A stretch of DNA of 48,731 nt from the NCBI GenBank assembly GCA_947625385.1, contig CANQOB010000010.1, forward strand, positions 1-48,731, in the 5' to 3' direction. The notes beneath the pieces were generated by a model that made no database searches, was not told where the DNA came from, and saw only the letters and a program-made list of their open reading frames with translations. Within the stretch, counting starts at the first letter, position 1, and each line of letters begins with the position of its first letter. Positions 26,801-35,794 of this stretch are shown here, one piece after another. Source of the stretch: an uncultured Clostridia bacterium (GTDB lineage: Bacteria > Bacillota > Clostridia > Christensenellales > Borkfalkiaceae). The translations under genes and the position numbers were made by a program.

Positions 26801-27052
26801 GGAACGTTCACCGTGGACGTGACGCAGGCATACCATGTCCACACCGAATACCTTGCAACGCCCGATGTGGGGGCGCTCGCGTTCTTCTCCCTCTACGAGG
26901 ACGGGACGCCGTGCGAGCCCGTCGAGGGCGGCATCACCTACGACGCCGCGACGCGTACCCTGCGCCTTGTCACGTCAGATCGCACCTATACGGTCGTCTT
27001 TGAGGCGGACGGGGACGGTTGGTTCACGGGAGCGGAGATCTCGGTCGAATGA
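20900..27052 (+). CDS. Giant modular lipoprotein with InlB-type repeats
   Basis: A 2050-aa cell-surface lipoprotein of unknown function. The signal peptide (MRRSKTLLSA...) ends in the lipobox VAAC with Cys26 as lipidation site. Residues about 31-102, 107-176 and 249-324 are InlB B-type (Listeria-Bacteroides) repeats, with VTFDANGG and FAGW...YYAVW landmarks. From about 410 on comes a long beta-rich part with a recurring LxLDG[Y/F] motif (Asp at 416, 508, 592, 972 and 1132) followed by GTYTY-like strands. The rest is Tyr/Asp/Glu/Gly-rich without a recognised enzyme motif, membrane anchor or sorting signal. The ATG at 20900 has AAAGGAG 6 nt upstream and starts the signal peptide; an ATG at 20879 in frame is less likely. 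Adhesion or polymer binding is a guess. Confidence 0.8.
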   Translation: MRRSKTLLSALGMLFAAVFAFAVAACAHDGVVRVTFDANGGKFGTGETVYAAEGVAGDALAEPPAPAKDGMYFAGWAESGEGAPVELPARFPDSDRTYYAVWEAPAERTLTLVTGAEGDRRETLTVVAGSSLDGVLAAHLPAESDGMPFAGWYDGRSAVAAGATMPDRNLTLTAKYYATYTYSLYLQNADGSYAEGEPGTGRGIYGNGCNAADGMTMPEHYKLDPSRGEPSTAKLGKGQSFTVYLARTTFTATFEANSADVPGDPLLVVLLYGAEEGEFPESPFSAEYFRFAGWAESADGAPVHQPGEPLGFVENGAARYYAVWDIGYRDFFGGDDVVYLPAHEEGKAYLHRGGSEYAGRVQDGTFVFGEGDDAISGKIFERGHMFAYERGSMAETYTLWDNHLGAAETTASLTLDGYLSGTYTYVDGEGETVSRRGTYFSFGSGEYFFGFDEPQGDVGFYFTVGERGGVPVFSVRKEGEEGYYTQLRFTEPLADGAVFPGVYSFHLDGYGNVLLTDDEGETFSEGRYKSAYYDEESYGTRALLVEMQVENYALLRFVAIPDEEMGVCVLEDGFAGAYAGEADGADASLTLDGFSLVPGSAQLTVGGERTEGTYRVRSSEIFGEVLDFYTVNAQGKAEFSRSFQLFPEAKPVKRFAPLDENFTEYWRLQFTDNGYGYWEDRAGMPVLVIYDTPYQSGILSGTVAKVYDTVGDVLSPVSEGFVTKEQIGRSELFFYSYHFLRAAGEDAVPFRDFRFLVSSSAGIYCLMEADGKPFYDLYREKEGGGMLYFHDSTVSAGARFGSLYVTGEGDAVCGGMDILPLGFKGETFFTFDADDGETTYYFVSRDKQTFELLEERPAEYILVDRYGSTGYTFVSYRTDGRGHAEYGAELDEYGSPVSFEEGTYARTGTTFAGEPIYTFTGTDGTTMQYITYRVVLEDILGIGSMELDYYHLLEEGTAVIYTGGDASYLQLDGFAHNATYVSQAGSFDGTYTYDKMSRDTVIFLGGGKVYTLELDTAAKTFRDVTPDFSMTSEVWQLRDTNYEPLEGYEDATVAFRENGTLTLENGWDTVRGTYETIDEEEHIYALTLNFPKGTEHWTVELVESYYNRLCVVFDHELAGTYTARDLSQLTLDGYGFGTYTDSYGFTYDGYYTVLTEKYLAFFIGDSSAFFVAYDPAGKTFSYPDHSQYLATYYSETFSSVMFAEEGVFVDGYLYGFYAVEDGEMLVFAYDYYTDSFTEDDTMPVPGGETYVYQNTTYYRWSPREYVFEGTLAFDDVGLTEKNVSATLTFSPDGQPLFETEGTLVLHGAEETTLPVTVIALMDSVVTVRILDEFGNTYVPSIRNLPAGASFTLQGGLVERVSFGDIVESGNSIYYGYYGFGSYHVSASVWNFAFDATDSLGAHIFSSVQETFPAEYLEGETHDLYGRMYEIREKGTDGADYVLQFMLVDSDLTPVEPAEDGESGLLLVYAAYRTGAFETADSKGNEMRIETKYYVYANVFDFTAGTNDVLLYVKRDGEFRHVAYSESDSRFSEDGDWAVLVVPNGGSPVVWLLEYTLAEDGSITAIEVTQGNYAEQLSADERYYARFFYVWEGETFEVVRIFSFGYTEGDTAYLYRAQFVSGDAGRWTAVTQDGVYTLVFTRSGEVVTYSASLGSFDEDIVYRDANGDGTITFKAGGQTVSVHIPGVLENAEADYTDLVQLTVVERYGVLWAADLESDGQAYTVRFFLGGTDENRTFTLYSVGRSIEFSEPVNKLRIYLVENAYANAPQFGFRKGEIVGADLYEETAEGESYLEPLLVTMTPDDRFVFYTHLDPDLGLAFSFRIELFRGEDGFVERVDCAQVGIYYDRDWLTSADMPFSALVEDYEFENGKNLGVTKYTFYYYGATDSDGDPLIVTVTDVGDKREVATFGSIYAPVSIYLVRGTGEDGMLYDVEYADRATVSFEGGTMNSSVLYSVDRVARFDVPSEGGTFTVDVTQAYHVHTEYLATPDVGALAFFSLYEDGTPCEPVEGGITYDAATRTLRLVTSDRTYTVVFEADGDGWFTGAEISVE
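22130..24330 (+). repeat. Degenerate protein-coding LDG[Y/F] modules in the giant lipoprotein
   Basis: Five codon stretches encode LTLDGY, FHLDGY, LTLDGF, LQLDGF and LTLDGY (Asp codons at 22145, 22421, 22673, 23813 and 24293). Each is followed within about 10-30 residues by a Gly-Thr-Tyr strand. Spacing is irregular (about 85 to 380 residues), so these are diverged modules rather than tandem copies; intermediate modules may have lost the motif. Confidence 0.6.
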
Positions 27053-27058
27053 GAGCAG

Positions 27059-27092
27059 CGCCCGCGGCTTTTCGCCGCGGGCGAAATTATTT
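27059..27092 (+). terminator. Hairpin terminator after the giant lipoprotein gene
   Basis: CGCCCGCGGC (27059-27068) pairs perfectly with GCCGCGGGCG (27074-27083) around TTTTC. The following AAATTATTT is only partly T-rich. Confidence 0.7.
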
Positions 27093-27104
27093 CCCCGAAA
27101 TGAC

Positions 27105-27133
27105 TTTACACCGTGCGGAATTTGTTATATAAT
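27105..27133 (+). promoter_or_regulatory. Sigma-A-type promoter of the membrane-protein pair
   Basis: TTTACA (27105-27110), 17-bp spacer, TATAAT (27128-27133), followed by AAAGGAG at 27141-27147 and the ATG at 27152. The leader is very short, about 12 nt. Confidence 0.8.
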
Positions 27134-27151
27134 AGGGGGGAAAGGAGCACT

Positions 27152-27976
27152 ATGCGTACTGTATTCGGACATTGGAAATACCTCGCCAAAAATATCTGGT
27201 TCGTGCTTCCCTTTGCGATTCTGCCCGCTGTATTTTTGGCGCTCTCGTTGGACTATACCGCCATCGGGGCGCTTGTGCGCGGAATTTTTTCGGGGGAGCC
27301 GCGCCTCTCCTTTCTCGGCTATTTCGGCGCGTTCGGACTCCTCCGCTTCGACAGCGCGCTCGGCGCCGTGTTCGACACGCTCGCGTTCGTCACGGCGGTG
27401 TTTTTCGGTGCGTTTTTGCTCTCCTTCGTGGAAAAGCACCTCCGCATCGGCAAACGCACGATGAGCGGGGTGCCTGCGGGAACGGGCAGGATCCTTTTCT
27501 CCATGCTCGCCGTCACGGCGCTCTATCTCGTCCTCTATGAGGTGTGGGCGATCGTGCTTTCGGCGATCTGCTTCGCGATCTCCGCGATCCGCGCGACGCC
27601 GCTCGTGTACGTGCTCTTCTTTCTCGCCTTCCTTGCGACCTCCTTTGCGCTCGTGTATGTGGCGACCATTTTCTACCTTTGGCTGCCCTGCCGCCAGCTC
27701 ACGGGATTCGGCTTCTATGACGCGTTCGTCTACTCCTACCGCCTCATGATGGGGGTGCGGTGGCGGTTGATCTTCGCCTATGCCGTCTCCTTTCTCGCGG
27801 GAATCGTCGTCGTGGGAGGGCTCTCCGTCACGCACGAGGCGATCTTCCGCACCGTGGGCGTCGCCCTGTTTATTGTGCTCTTTTTGAGCTTTACCGTCCG
27901 CATGGAGACGGTCTATTTCGCGCAGGATAAACTCGACCGCGAGGACGAACTTTTGAGTTTCAGGGGGTACCGATGA
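27152..27976 (+). CDS. Multi-pass membrane protein of unknown function
   Basis: I do not recognise the family. The 274-aa product has about six hydrophobic helices, the first at 13-32 (FVLPFAILPAVFLALSL), and a cytoplasmic charged C-terminus (KLDREDELLSFRGYR). A loop near residue 95-110 (EKHLRIGKRTMSG) is basic. No transporter signature or enzymatic motif is visible. The ATG at 27152 has AAAGGAG upstream and its own promoter. It overlaps the next membrane protein gene by four bases (ATGA), so the two products may form a complex. Phosphoglucomutase lies just downstream, which could mean a cell-envelope context, but this is only positional. Confidence 0.75.
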   Translation: MRTVFGHWKYLAKNIWFVLPFAILPAVFLALSLDYTAIGALVRGIFSGEPRLSFLGYFGAFGLLRFDSALGAVFDTLAFVTAVFFGAFLLSFVEKHLRIGKRTMSGVPAGTGRILFSMLAVTALYLVLYEVWAIVLSAICFAISAIRATPLVYVLFFLAFLATSFALVYVATIFYLWLPCRQLTGFGFYDAFVYSYRLMMGVRWRLIFAYAVSFLAGIVVVGGLSVTHEAIFRTVGVALFIVLFLSFTVRMETVYFAQDKLDREDELLSFRGYR

Positions 27977-28941
27977 GATTTCGGCGTGCGCTCGACATCA
28001 CGGTCGGGCAATTTTCCAGCGTTTTCAAACTGCTCCTGTACAGGCTCGCCACGGGAGTGGTCTTTTTCAGCCTCTCCTATGTCATCATCCGCTACGGGCT
28101 CGTGCAGATCGTGGAGAGTGCGGAGATCGCCTCGCTGCAAACGCTTGCGCAGGAATACCTGCATGCGCTCGTGACCGCGAATGCGGGCGCGCTCGAAGCG
28201 CTGCCGCTCCAATTCTCCGATGCGCTCAAAGCGTTTTTCCGCCTGCTCGGCGGCAACATCGGCTCGATCGCGGGCGCGGTCGTCGGCATTGCTCTCTTAT
28301 ATGTGCTCGGCAGATACTTCAACGGTCTGGCGCTCTATGCCCTCGGCGGCGGCGTCCACGACCGCATGAGCGCCTACTCGCGCACGAGCTTTGCCTCGAC
28401 CTATTTCAGGACGCTGGGGCAGGCTTCGCTCTATCAGCTCGTCTATGTGCCGCTTGCCTTCGTATATGACGTGCTTTCTCTTCTCGCCTGCGCTCTGCTC
28501 TTCTTCTACATTCCCTCCCTTCTCATGAATTGGAGCGTGCTCTCGGTGCTGCTCTCCCTCTCGCTGTCTCTGGCGCTCGTGCTGTGTTTGCAGGCGCTCA
28601 AACTCACGGTGGCGTCCTCGTGGATGCCCGCCATGGTCGCGGACGGCATGAAGGTCGGCGCCGCCCTGAAAGATACGCGGACGCACGGCAAGTCCTTTTT
28701 GCGCAGGTACGGCGGGTTCCTTGCGGCGTGCTACGGCATCGCCGTGTTCAACGTCGTGTGCGCGCTCGCAACGCTCGGGAGCGCGCTTCTTCTGACGGTG
28801 CCGATGAGCTATCTCTTCCTCATCGCCATGCAATTCGTCAACTATTATGGGGACAAGGGGCGCAAATTCTTCCTGTCCGACGGCACCGTGGCGGGAGAGA
28901 CGCAGCCCGCCGATCTTGACATCAACCGGGAAAGAGGTTAA
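27973..28941 (+). CDS. Multi-pass membrane protein of unknown function
   Basis: Not recognised. The 322-aa product has about six membrane helices: 24-45, about 95-115, two helices around 160-225 including a very Leu/Ser-rich stretch (LSVLLSLSLSLALVLCLQAL), and two near the C-terminus (about 255-300). A loop at about 225-250 is polar. The C-terminal tail (DGTVAGETQPADLDINRERG) is hydrophilic. It starts inside the stop of the preceding membrane protein gene (ATGA) and ends 6 bases before phosphoglucomutase, so all three look like one operon. Similar length and topology to its neighbour hint at a paired membrane complex. Confidence 0.75.
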   Translation: MRFRRALDITVGQFSSVFKLLLYRLATGVVFFSLSYVIIRYGLVQIVESAEIASLQTLAQEYLHALVTANAGALEALPLQFSDALKAFFRLLGGNIGSIAGAVVGIALLYVLGRYFNGLALYALGGGVHDRMSAYSRTSFASTYFRTLGQASLYQLVYVPLAFVYDVLSLLACALLFFYIPSLLMNWSVLSVLLSLSLSLALVLCLQALKLTVASSWMPAMVADGMKVGAALKDTRTHGKSFLRRYGGFLAACYGIAVFNVVCALATLGSALLLTVPMSYLFLIAMQFVNYYGDKGRKFFLSDGTVAGETQPADLDINRERG

Positions 28942-28947
28942 CACTGT

Positions 28948-30648
28948 ATGGGATATTTTGAACTGTATCAAAGCTGGCTCTCCGATCCGCGCCTCTCGGC
29001 AGACGCGCGCGAGGAGCTCGCCTCGCTCGCGGGGAACGAAAAAGAGATCGAATACCGCTTCGGCGGGGAGCTCGAATTCGGCACCGCGGGGATGCGCGGC
29101 ATCATCGGCTACGGCGTGAATATGATGAATATTTACACCGTCATGCGGGCAACGGAGGGGCTCGCCCGCTATCTCGAAGGGGAGCCCGGGGCAAAGGAGC
29201 GCGGCGTCGTCGTTTCCTACGATACCCGCAGAAATTCCCGCCTGTTTGCGGAGAGCGCGGCGGGCGTGCTCGCAAAGCACGGCATCAAGGTCAGCCTGTT
29301 CGGCAAGGCGCATCCCGTGCCCATGCTCTCCTTCGCCGTGAGAAAGCTCGGTGCGGCGGCGGGCATCATGATCACCGCCTCCCACAACCCCAAGGAGTAC
29401 AACGGCTATAAGGTCTACGGCGAGGACGGCGCGCAGATGTCGCCCGAGGCGACCGCCGCCGTGGTCGGGCATATCGCAAAGATCGGGGATCTCCTCGGCG
29501 TCGAAGGGGAGAAAGACAGTCCCCTCATCCTGCCCGTTCCCCCCGCGGTCGACGAGAGCTACTACGCCGAGATCGCGGCGTTGAGCCTCTCCGAAGAGGC
29601 GGTGAAGGCGTGCGGGAAGGAGCTCAAACTCGTCTATACGCCCGTGCACGGCTCGGGGTATGTCCCCGTCATGACGATCTTGCGCCGTCTCGGCATCCAT
29701 GTCGACGTCGTGGAGGCGCAGACGGTCGAGGACCCCGATTTTTCCACCGTCGCCGTGCCCAACCCCGAGTTCAAGGAGACGTTGCAGATGGGCGTCGACC
29801 TCGCGAACGCGACCGACGCGGACGTCGTATTCGGCACCGACCCCGACAGCGACCGCCTCGGCGTCGCCGTGCGGAACGGGGAAGGGGAATTCGTCGCCCT
29901 CTCCGGCAATCAGGTGGGGATCCTCCTGCTCGACTACATCCTCACCCGCCTCAAAGAGGAGAACAGACTGCCCGCAAATGCCGCCGTCGTCAAGTCCTTC
30001 GTCTCGACGGGCATGGCGCGCGCCATCTGCGAGGATTTCGGCGTTGCGCTCTTCGAGACGCCCGTCGGATTCAAGTTCATCGGCGAGAAGATCAAGGAGT
30101 GGGAGCGGGACGGTTCGCACACCTTCGTATTCGGCTTCGAGGAGAGCTGCGGCTATTTACGGGGCACCCATGCCCGCGATAAGGACGCCGTTGTCGCCTC
30201 CATGCTCTGCGCCGAGATGGTCTGCTACAACAAGATGCGCGGCAAGACGGTCTACTCCCGCCTGATGGAGATCTATCAAAAGTATGGATATGTGCTCGAT
30301 AAAAACATCTCCATCCAATACTCCGGGCTCGGCGCCATGCGGGAGATGAACGCCACCGTGGACGCCCTCAAAACGAGGCATGTGCCCTCGCTCGGCGGGC
30401 TGCGCGTGGAGGCGGTGCGCGACTATTCCGCGGATGTGCGCATTGCCGCGGACGGGGCCCGCTCGCCCCTCGGGATTCCCCGCTGCAACTGCGTGTATTA
30501 CGAACTCGAGGGCGGCAGCTTCGTCTGTGTGCGTCCCTCGGGAACGGAGCCCAAACTGAAAATCTATTTTTCCGTGCGCGCAAAGGACCGGGAAGCTGCC
30601 GAGTCCGCCATGGACGCCGCCGCAAGAGAGCTGCGCGCCATGCTGTGA
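28948..30648 (+). CDS. Phosphoglucomutase / phosphomannomutase (alpha-PGM type)
   Basis: Interconverts glucose-1-phosphate and glucose-6-phosphate (or the mannose forms), feeding glycolysis or sugar-nucleotide synthesis for the envelope. The 566-aa protein has the four superfamily motifs: [13 protein letters not shown] with phosphoserine Ser145, metal-binding DPDSDRLG, sugar-binding GFEESCGY, and phosphate-binding RPSGTEPK. The length and the N-terminal [13 protein letters not shown] stretch match the PgcA-type Bacillota enzymes. The ATG has AAAGAGG upstream and lies 6 bases behind a membrane protein gene, so it seems cotranscribed with the pair. Confidence 0.93.
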   Translation: MGYFELYQSWLSDPRLSADAREELASLAGNEKEIEYRFGGELEFGTAGMRGIIGYGVNMMNIYTVMRATEGLARYLEGEPGAKERGVVVSYDTRRNSRLFAESAAGVLAKHGIKVSLFGKAHPVPMLSFAVRKLGAAAGIMITASHNPKEYNGYKVYGEDGAQMSPEATAAVVGHIAKIGDLLGVEGEKDSPLILPVPPAVDESYYAEIAALSLSEEAVKACGKELKLVYTPVHGSGYVPVMTILRRLGIHVDVVEAQTVEDPDFSTVAVPNPEFKETLQMGVDLANATDADVVFGTDPDSDRLGVAVRNGEGEFVALSGNQVGILLLDYILTRLKEENRLPANAAVVKSFVSTGMARAICEDFGVALFETPVGFKFIGEKIKEWERDGSHTFVFGFEESCGYLRGTHARDKDAVVASMLCAEMVCYNKMRGKTVYSRLMEIYQKYGYVLDKNISIQYSGLGAMREMNATVDALKTRHVPSLGGLRVEAVRDYSADVRIAADGARSPLGIPRCNCVYYELEGGSFVCVRPSGTEPKLKIYFSVRAKDREAAESAMDAAARELRAML

Positions 30649-30683
30649 CGCAGGAAAAATTTTCAAAAGCGGCGCGAAAGTGA

Positions 30684-30712
30684 TTGACATCTCCGCGCGG
30701 CTCTGCTATAAT
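30684..30712 (+). promoter_or_regulatory. Strong promoter of rpsU
   Basis: TTGACA (30684-30689), 17-bp spacer, TATAAT (30707-30712): both boxes match consensus. AGCGGCGCG (30668-30676) and CGCGCGGCT (30694-30702) are complementary except for one position and bracket the -35 box. Confidence 0.88.
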
Positions 30713-30751
30713 GTTCGGGTAAATAAGTGCTGCGGCGAAGGAGGGTTGTCT

Positions 30752-30928
30752 ATGTCCACGATTCGGGTCGGTGAAAACGAGAATCTCGAATCCGCGTTGA
30801 GGCGGTTCAAGAGAAAGTGTTCGCGCGACGGCATTATCGGTGATCTCCGGAAAAAGGAGTTCTACGAGAAGCCCTCTGTGAAGAAAAAGAAGAAGGCGGA
30901 AGCCGCAAGAAAAAGAAGCAGAAACTGA
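30752..30928 (+). CDS. rpsU: 30S ribosomal protein S21
   Basis: Small basic protein of the 30S subunit. The 58-aa product matches S21: [28 protein letters not shown], then the basic tail [23 protein letters not shown]. The start at 30752 is chosen because it has GAAGGAGGG at good spacing and gives the normal S21 N-terminus; the frame is open back to 30680, across the promoter. It has a consensus promoter and a perfect terminator, as expected for a highly expressed single gene. It lies upstream of an unknown 130-aa gene instead of the yqeY seen after rpsU in many Bacillota. Confidence 0.95.
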   Translation: MSTIRVGENENLESALRRFKRKCSRDGIIGDLRKKEFYEKPSVKKKKKAEAARKRSRN

Positions 30929-30934
30929 AAGAAG

Positions 30935-30961
30935 ATCCGTAACGCGCGTTACGGATTTTTT
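30935..30961 (+). terminator. Intrinsic terminator of rpsU
   Basis: ATCCGTAAC (30935-30943) and GTTACGGAT (30948-30956) form a perfect 9-bp stem, part of a 22-base palindrome, followed directly by T bases to 30961. Confidence 0.93.
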
Positions 30962-30993
30962 CTTGCAAAAAATGTCTTATCCCGGAGGTTGTT

Positions 30994-31386
30994 GTGGAAA
31001 GGAGTCTGAAATCCTTGGCGAGGGAAGCCAAAACGCGCATGAAAAAGGGGTTCTGGAAGGAGTGTGAACAGCGCTTGCAGGAAGAGCGGTCGCATGCGAA
31101 AGCGCAGGGAATCAACGAGAACAAAGCGGAGCGGTATTTTCAGGAAAAAGTCGAGGCGAGCATCAAAGGCGAATCGCCCGACGAATTTTATCTCAAAGTC
31201 AAGGCGCTGCTGCTGTCGGAAGGGGAGGTCTCGGACGCCATCGGTCGCCTCACCGACAAAGAATATTACGACACCCTCTCCTATGCGGAACGGCAGCGGT
31301 ACAGCCTCGAACTCTCCGAAAAGTATCTGCGCGCCCTCGAACGCTTCAAGCGGGAATACGAATTCGAGATCAAGGGAAGAAAATAA
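30994..31386 (+). CDS. Hypothetical charged cytoplasmic protein, 130 aa
   Basis: Not recognised. The product is highly charged and probably mostly helical, with coiled-coil-like stretches near the start (SLAREAKTRMKKGFWKECEQRLQ) and the end (YSLELSEKYLRALERFKREY). It has no membrane segment or signal peptide. The GTG start at 30994 is preceded by CGGAGG at 30983-30988. It starts just behind the rpsU terminator, so it is transcribed by read-through or from a promoter I could not find. It does not look like YqeY, the usual rpsU neighbour. Confidence 0.7.
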   Translation: MERSLKSLAREAKTRMKKGFWKECEQRLQEERSHAKAQGINENKAERYFQEKVEASIKGESPDEFYLKVKALLLSEGEVSDAIGRLTDKEYYDTLSYAERQRYSLELSEKYLRALERFKREYEFEIKGRK

Positions 31387-31442
31387 AGCGCACGGAAGGC
31401 GCCGCTGTTGTGATTTTTGCACACGGCAAACCCTTGAAATCC

Positions 31443-31471
31443 TTGCAAACGCGCGCGCGGTATGATATAAT
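31443..31471 (+). promoter_or_regulatory. Promoter of pcrA directly abutting the start codon
   Basis: TTGCAA (31443-31448), 17-bp spacer, TATAAT (31466-31471). The expected RNA start (31478-31480) coincides with the pcrA ATG at 31480, which implies a leaderless transcript if this promoter is used. Confidence 0.7.
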
Positions 31472-31479
31472 ATTCGGGT

Positions 31480-33768
31480 ATGGAAATACTCGCGAATCTC
31501 AACGAAGAACAGCTTGCGCCCGTCCTCGATACCGAGGGCGCGGTCCTGGTGCTCGCGGGGGCGGGCAGCGGAAAGACCCGCGTGCTCACTTCGCGCATCG
31601 CCTATCTCGTGACCGAAAAGGGCGTCCCGCCCGAGTGTATCCTCGCCATCACCTTCACCAACAAGGCGGCGAGGGAGATGAGGGAGCGCCTCGAAGCGGT
31701 GTGCGAGCCCGGCAGGATGTGGGTCTGCACCATCCATTCCATGTGCGTAAAGATTCTGCGCCTGTATGCCGAAAGGAGAGGGCTCAAAGACAATTTCTCC
31801 ATCTATTCCGAACAGGAGCGCTCCGCCGTCATCAAACAGGCGTTCAAGGAATGCGGCTACGACGAGGAGAGTCTGCTCAAATCCGTCAAATTCCATATCG
31901 GGAATGCGAAGATGCTCGGGCTCTCCCCCGAAGAATACGGCAGGCGCTACCGCTACGAGAGGGGAATCGACGCCGCCGTCGCGGTGTTCAAAAAATATAA
32001 CGCGCACCTCAAAGCCAACAATGCGCTCGATTTCGACGATTTGCTGCTCGAAGCGCTCGCCCTGCTCCGCGAGGACGAAGAGGCGCGCGCCTATCTTTCG
32101 GGTCGGTTCCGCTACATCCATGTGGACGAATTCCAGGACACCAATGCCGTGCAGTTCGAGATCGTCTGTATCCTCGCATCCGGTTACGGCAATCTCTTTG
32201 TCGTCGGAGACGACGACCAGTCCATCTACGGCTGGCGGGGGGCGAAGATCGAGAATATCCTGCATTTCGAGCAGAGCTTCCCCAAGGCGAAGATGTACAA
32301 ATTGCAGCGCAACTACCGCTCCACCGCCTCCATTCTCCGCCTTGCGAACGCTTCCATTGCGCATAACCGCATCCGCAAGGGCGAGAAAAAACTTTGGACA
32401 AACGAGGGGGAGGGGGAACCGCCCGCATACGTCGAGGCGGAGAGCGAGCTCGAGGAGGCACTCTTTGCGGCGCAGACCATCTCGCGGCTCGTGCGCGAGG
32501 GGTACCGGCTCTCCGATTTCGCCGTGCTCATGCGTATCAACGCGTTGACGCGTGCCTTCGAGCAGGAATTCACCAAATACGGCATCAGCTACAAAGTGTT
32601 CGGCGGGTTCAAGTTCTTCGAACGCAAGGAGATCAAGGACGTGCTCGCCTATCTGCGCCTCATCGCCAATCCCTATGACGACGAGGCGTGCCAACGCGTC
32701 ATCAACGTGCCCAAACGCGGCATCGGCGAAAAGACCATCGAGACGCTGCGCGGCTATGCGGAGCGGGAGGAACTCTCCCTCTACGACGCCGTGCTGGATT
32801 GCGACGGGCTCGCCCTCGCGTCCGCCGCGAAGGAAAAGGTGCGCGCCTTCGGAAATTACGTGAGAAAGCTCGTCGTGCGCGCGCAGGATGCTCCCGTGGA
32901 TGAGCTCGTGGACGAGCTCCTCAGAACGTCCGGCATGCGCGAGCAGTACGAGGACAACTCGGACGAGAGCGTGACGAAGCGCGCCAACCTCGATGAGTTC
33001 AAGAGCTCGGTGGACGAATACGCACGCATGAACCAGGGGGCATCCCTTGCGGAATATCTGCAACAGATCACCCTCTATTCCGATACCGACGAAATGGACG
33101 ACGGCAATTACGTCACCGTGGCGACCATCCACGCCGTCAAGGGGCTCGAATTCCGCTGCGTCTTTCTCGTCGGGCTGGAAGAGAGCGTCATCCCTTCCCC
33201 GCGCGCGCTCGAAGAGGCGCGCGGAATCGAGGAGGAGAGACGGCTCATGTACGTCGCCATCACCCGCGCGAAGGAGCGGCTGTGGCTCACCCGTTCTTTG
33301 AGCCGCTATCTGTACGGCAGAAGGGAGCCGACGGCGCGGTCGCAATTCGTCGAGGAGCTCAGAGGGGTCTTACAGATTCCCGAAAACCGTCCCCGCACTT
33401 CGTTTTACGAGCCGCGGCGCTATGGCGGCGGCTACGGGTACGCTTCGAAAAATCCGCCGCCGCGCAGGGTGCCTTCTGCGGTGCAGCAAGAAGAGGAGCG
33501 GACGGTGTTTGCGACGTTCGGAAGCGAGACGAAGCGTCCTTCGGGCGTTTCGGCGGCTACCATGTCCAAGCACAACCCTCCCGCGGCGCAGAAGAGGGAC
33601 ACTTCGGAGTACCGCGTCGGCGTGCGCGTGAAGCACCTCCGCTTCGGCGAGGGGACGGTGCTTGCGGTGCGCGGGCAGGGTGCAAATCTCATCATCACCG
33701 TGCATTTTCAGTCGGTCGGCAACAAGGATCTCGCGGCGGCGCTCGCCCCGCTTGAAATCTTAACATAG
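31480..33768 (+). CDS. pcrA: ATP-dependent DNA helicase PcrA/UvrD
   Basis: Superfamily 1A 3'-5' helicase for repair, recombination control and rolling-circle replication. The 762-aa protein has Walker A AGAGSGKT (26-33), motif II VDEFQDTN (about 216), GDDDQSIYGWRGA, QRNYRS, and motif V/VI stretches TIHAVKGLEFRCVFLVGLEE and EEERRLMYVAITRAKERL. The C-terminus ends in the PcrA-type basic domain (YRVGVRVKHLRFGEGTVLAVRGQG). The start gives the normal PcrA N-terminus (LNEEQLAPV), but no ribosome site can fit between the promoter and ATG. It precedes ligA by 12 bases, the conserved pcrA-ligA pair. Confidence 0.95.
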   Translation: MEILANLNEEQLAPVLDTEGAVLVLAGAGSGKTRVLTSRIAYLVTEKGVPPECILAITFTNKAAREMRERLEAVCEPGRMWVCTIHSMCVKILRLYAERRGLKDNFSIYSEQERSAVIKQAFKECGYDEESLLKSVKFHIGNAKMLGLSPEEYGRRYRYERGIDAAVAVFKKYNAHLKANNALDFDDLLLEALALLREDEEARAYLSGRFRYIHVDEFQDTNAVQFEIVCILASGYGNLFVVGDDDQSIYGWRGAKIENILHFEQSFPKAKMYKLQRNYRSTASILRLANASIAHNRIRKGEKKLWTNEGEGEPPAYVEAESELEEALFAAQTISRLVREGYRLSDFAVLMRINALTRAFEQEFTKYGISYKVFGGFKFFERKEIKDVLAYLRLIANPYDDEACQRVINVPKRGIGEKTIETLRGYAEREELSLYDAVLDCDGLALASAAKEKVRAFGNYVRKLVVRAQDAPVDELVDELLRTSGMREQYEDNSDESVTKRANLDEFKSSVDEYARMNQGASLAEYLQQITLYSDTDEMDDGNYVTVATIHAVKGLEFRCVFLVGLEESVIPSPRALEEARGIEEERRLMYVAITRAKERLWLTRSLSRYLYGRREPTARSQFVEELRGVLQIPENRPRTSFYEPRRYGGGYGYASKNPPPRRVPSAVQQEEERTVFATFGSETKRPSGVSAATMSKHNPPAAQKRDTSEYRVGVRVKHLRFGEGTVLAVRGQGANLIITVHFQSVGNKDLAAALAPLEILT

Positions 33769-35715
<1,947 letters not shown>

Positions 35716-35742
35716 TTTCCGCGGGAAACCGCGCGAAAAAAC

Positions 35743-35772
35743 TTGACCGCACGCGCGCGTTTGTGGTATAAT
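35743..35772 (+). promoter_or_regulatory. Promoter of the yicC-gmk-rpoZ operon
   Basis: TTGACC (35743-35748), 18-bp spacer, TATAAT (35767-35772), followed by AAAGAGG at 35781-35787 and the ATG at 35795. The leader is about 15 nt. Confidence 0.82.
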
Positions 35773-35794
35773 ATACGGACAAAGAGGAATCGAT

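Noticed and set aside
20867..26842. A 1991-aa open frame on the - strand opposite the giant lipoprotein gene
   Set aside because: The + strand frame has a promoter, ribosome site, lipobox and recognisable InlB repeats. The antisense frame is a by-product of strong G/C third-position codon use; its translation is Arg/Glu/Val/Asp-rich without domains.
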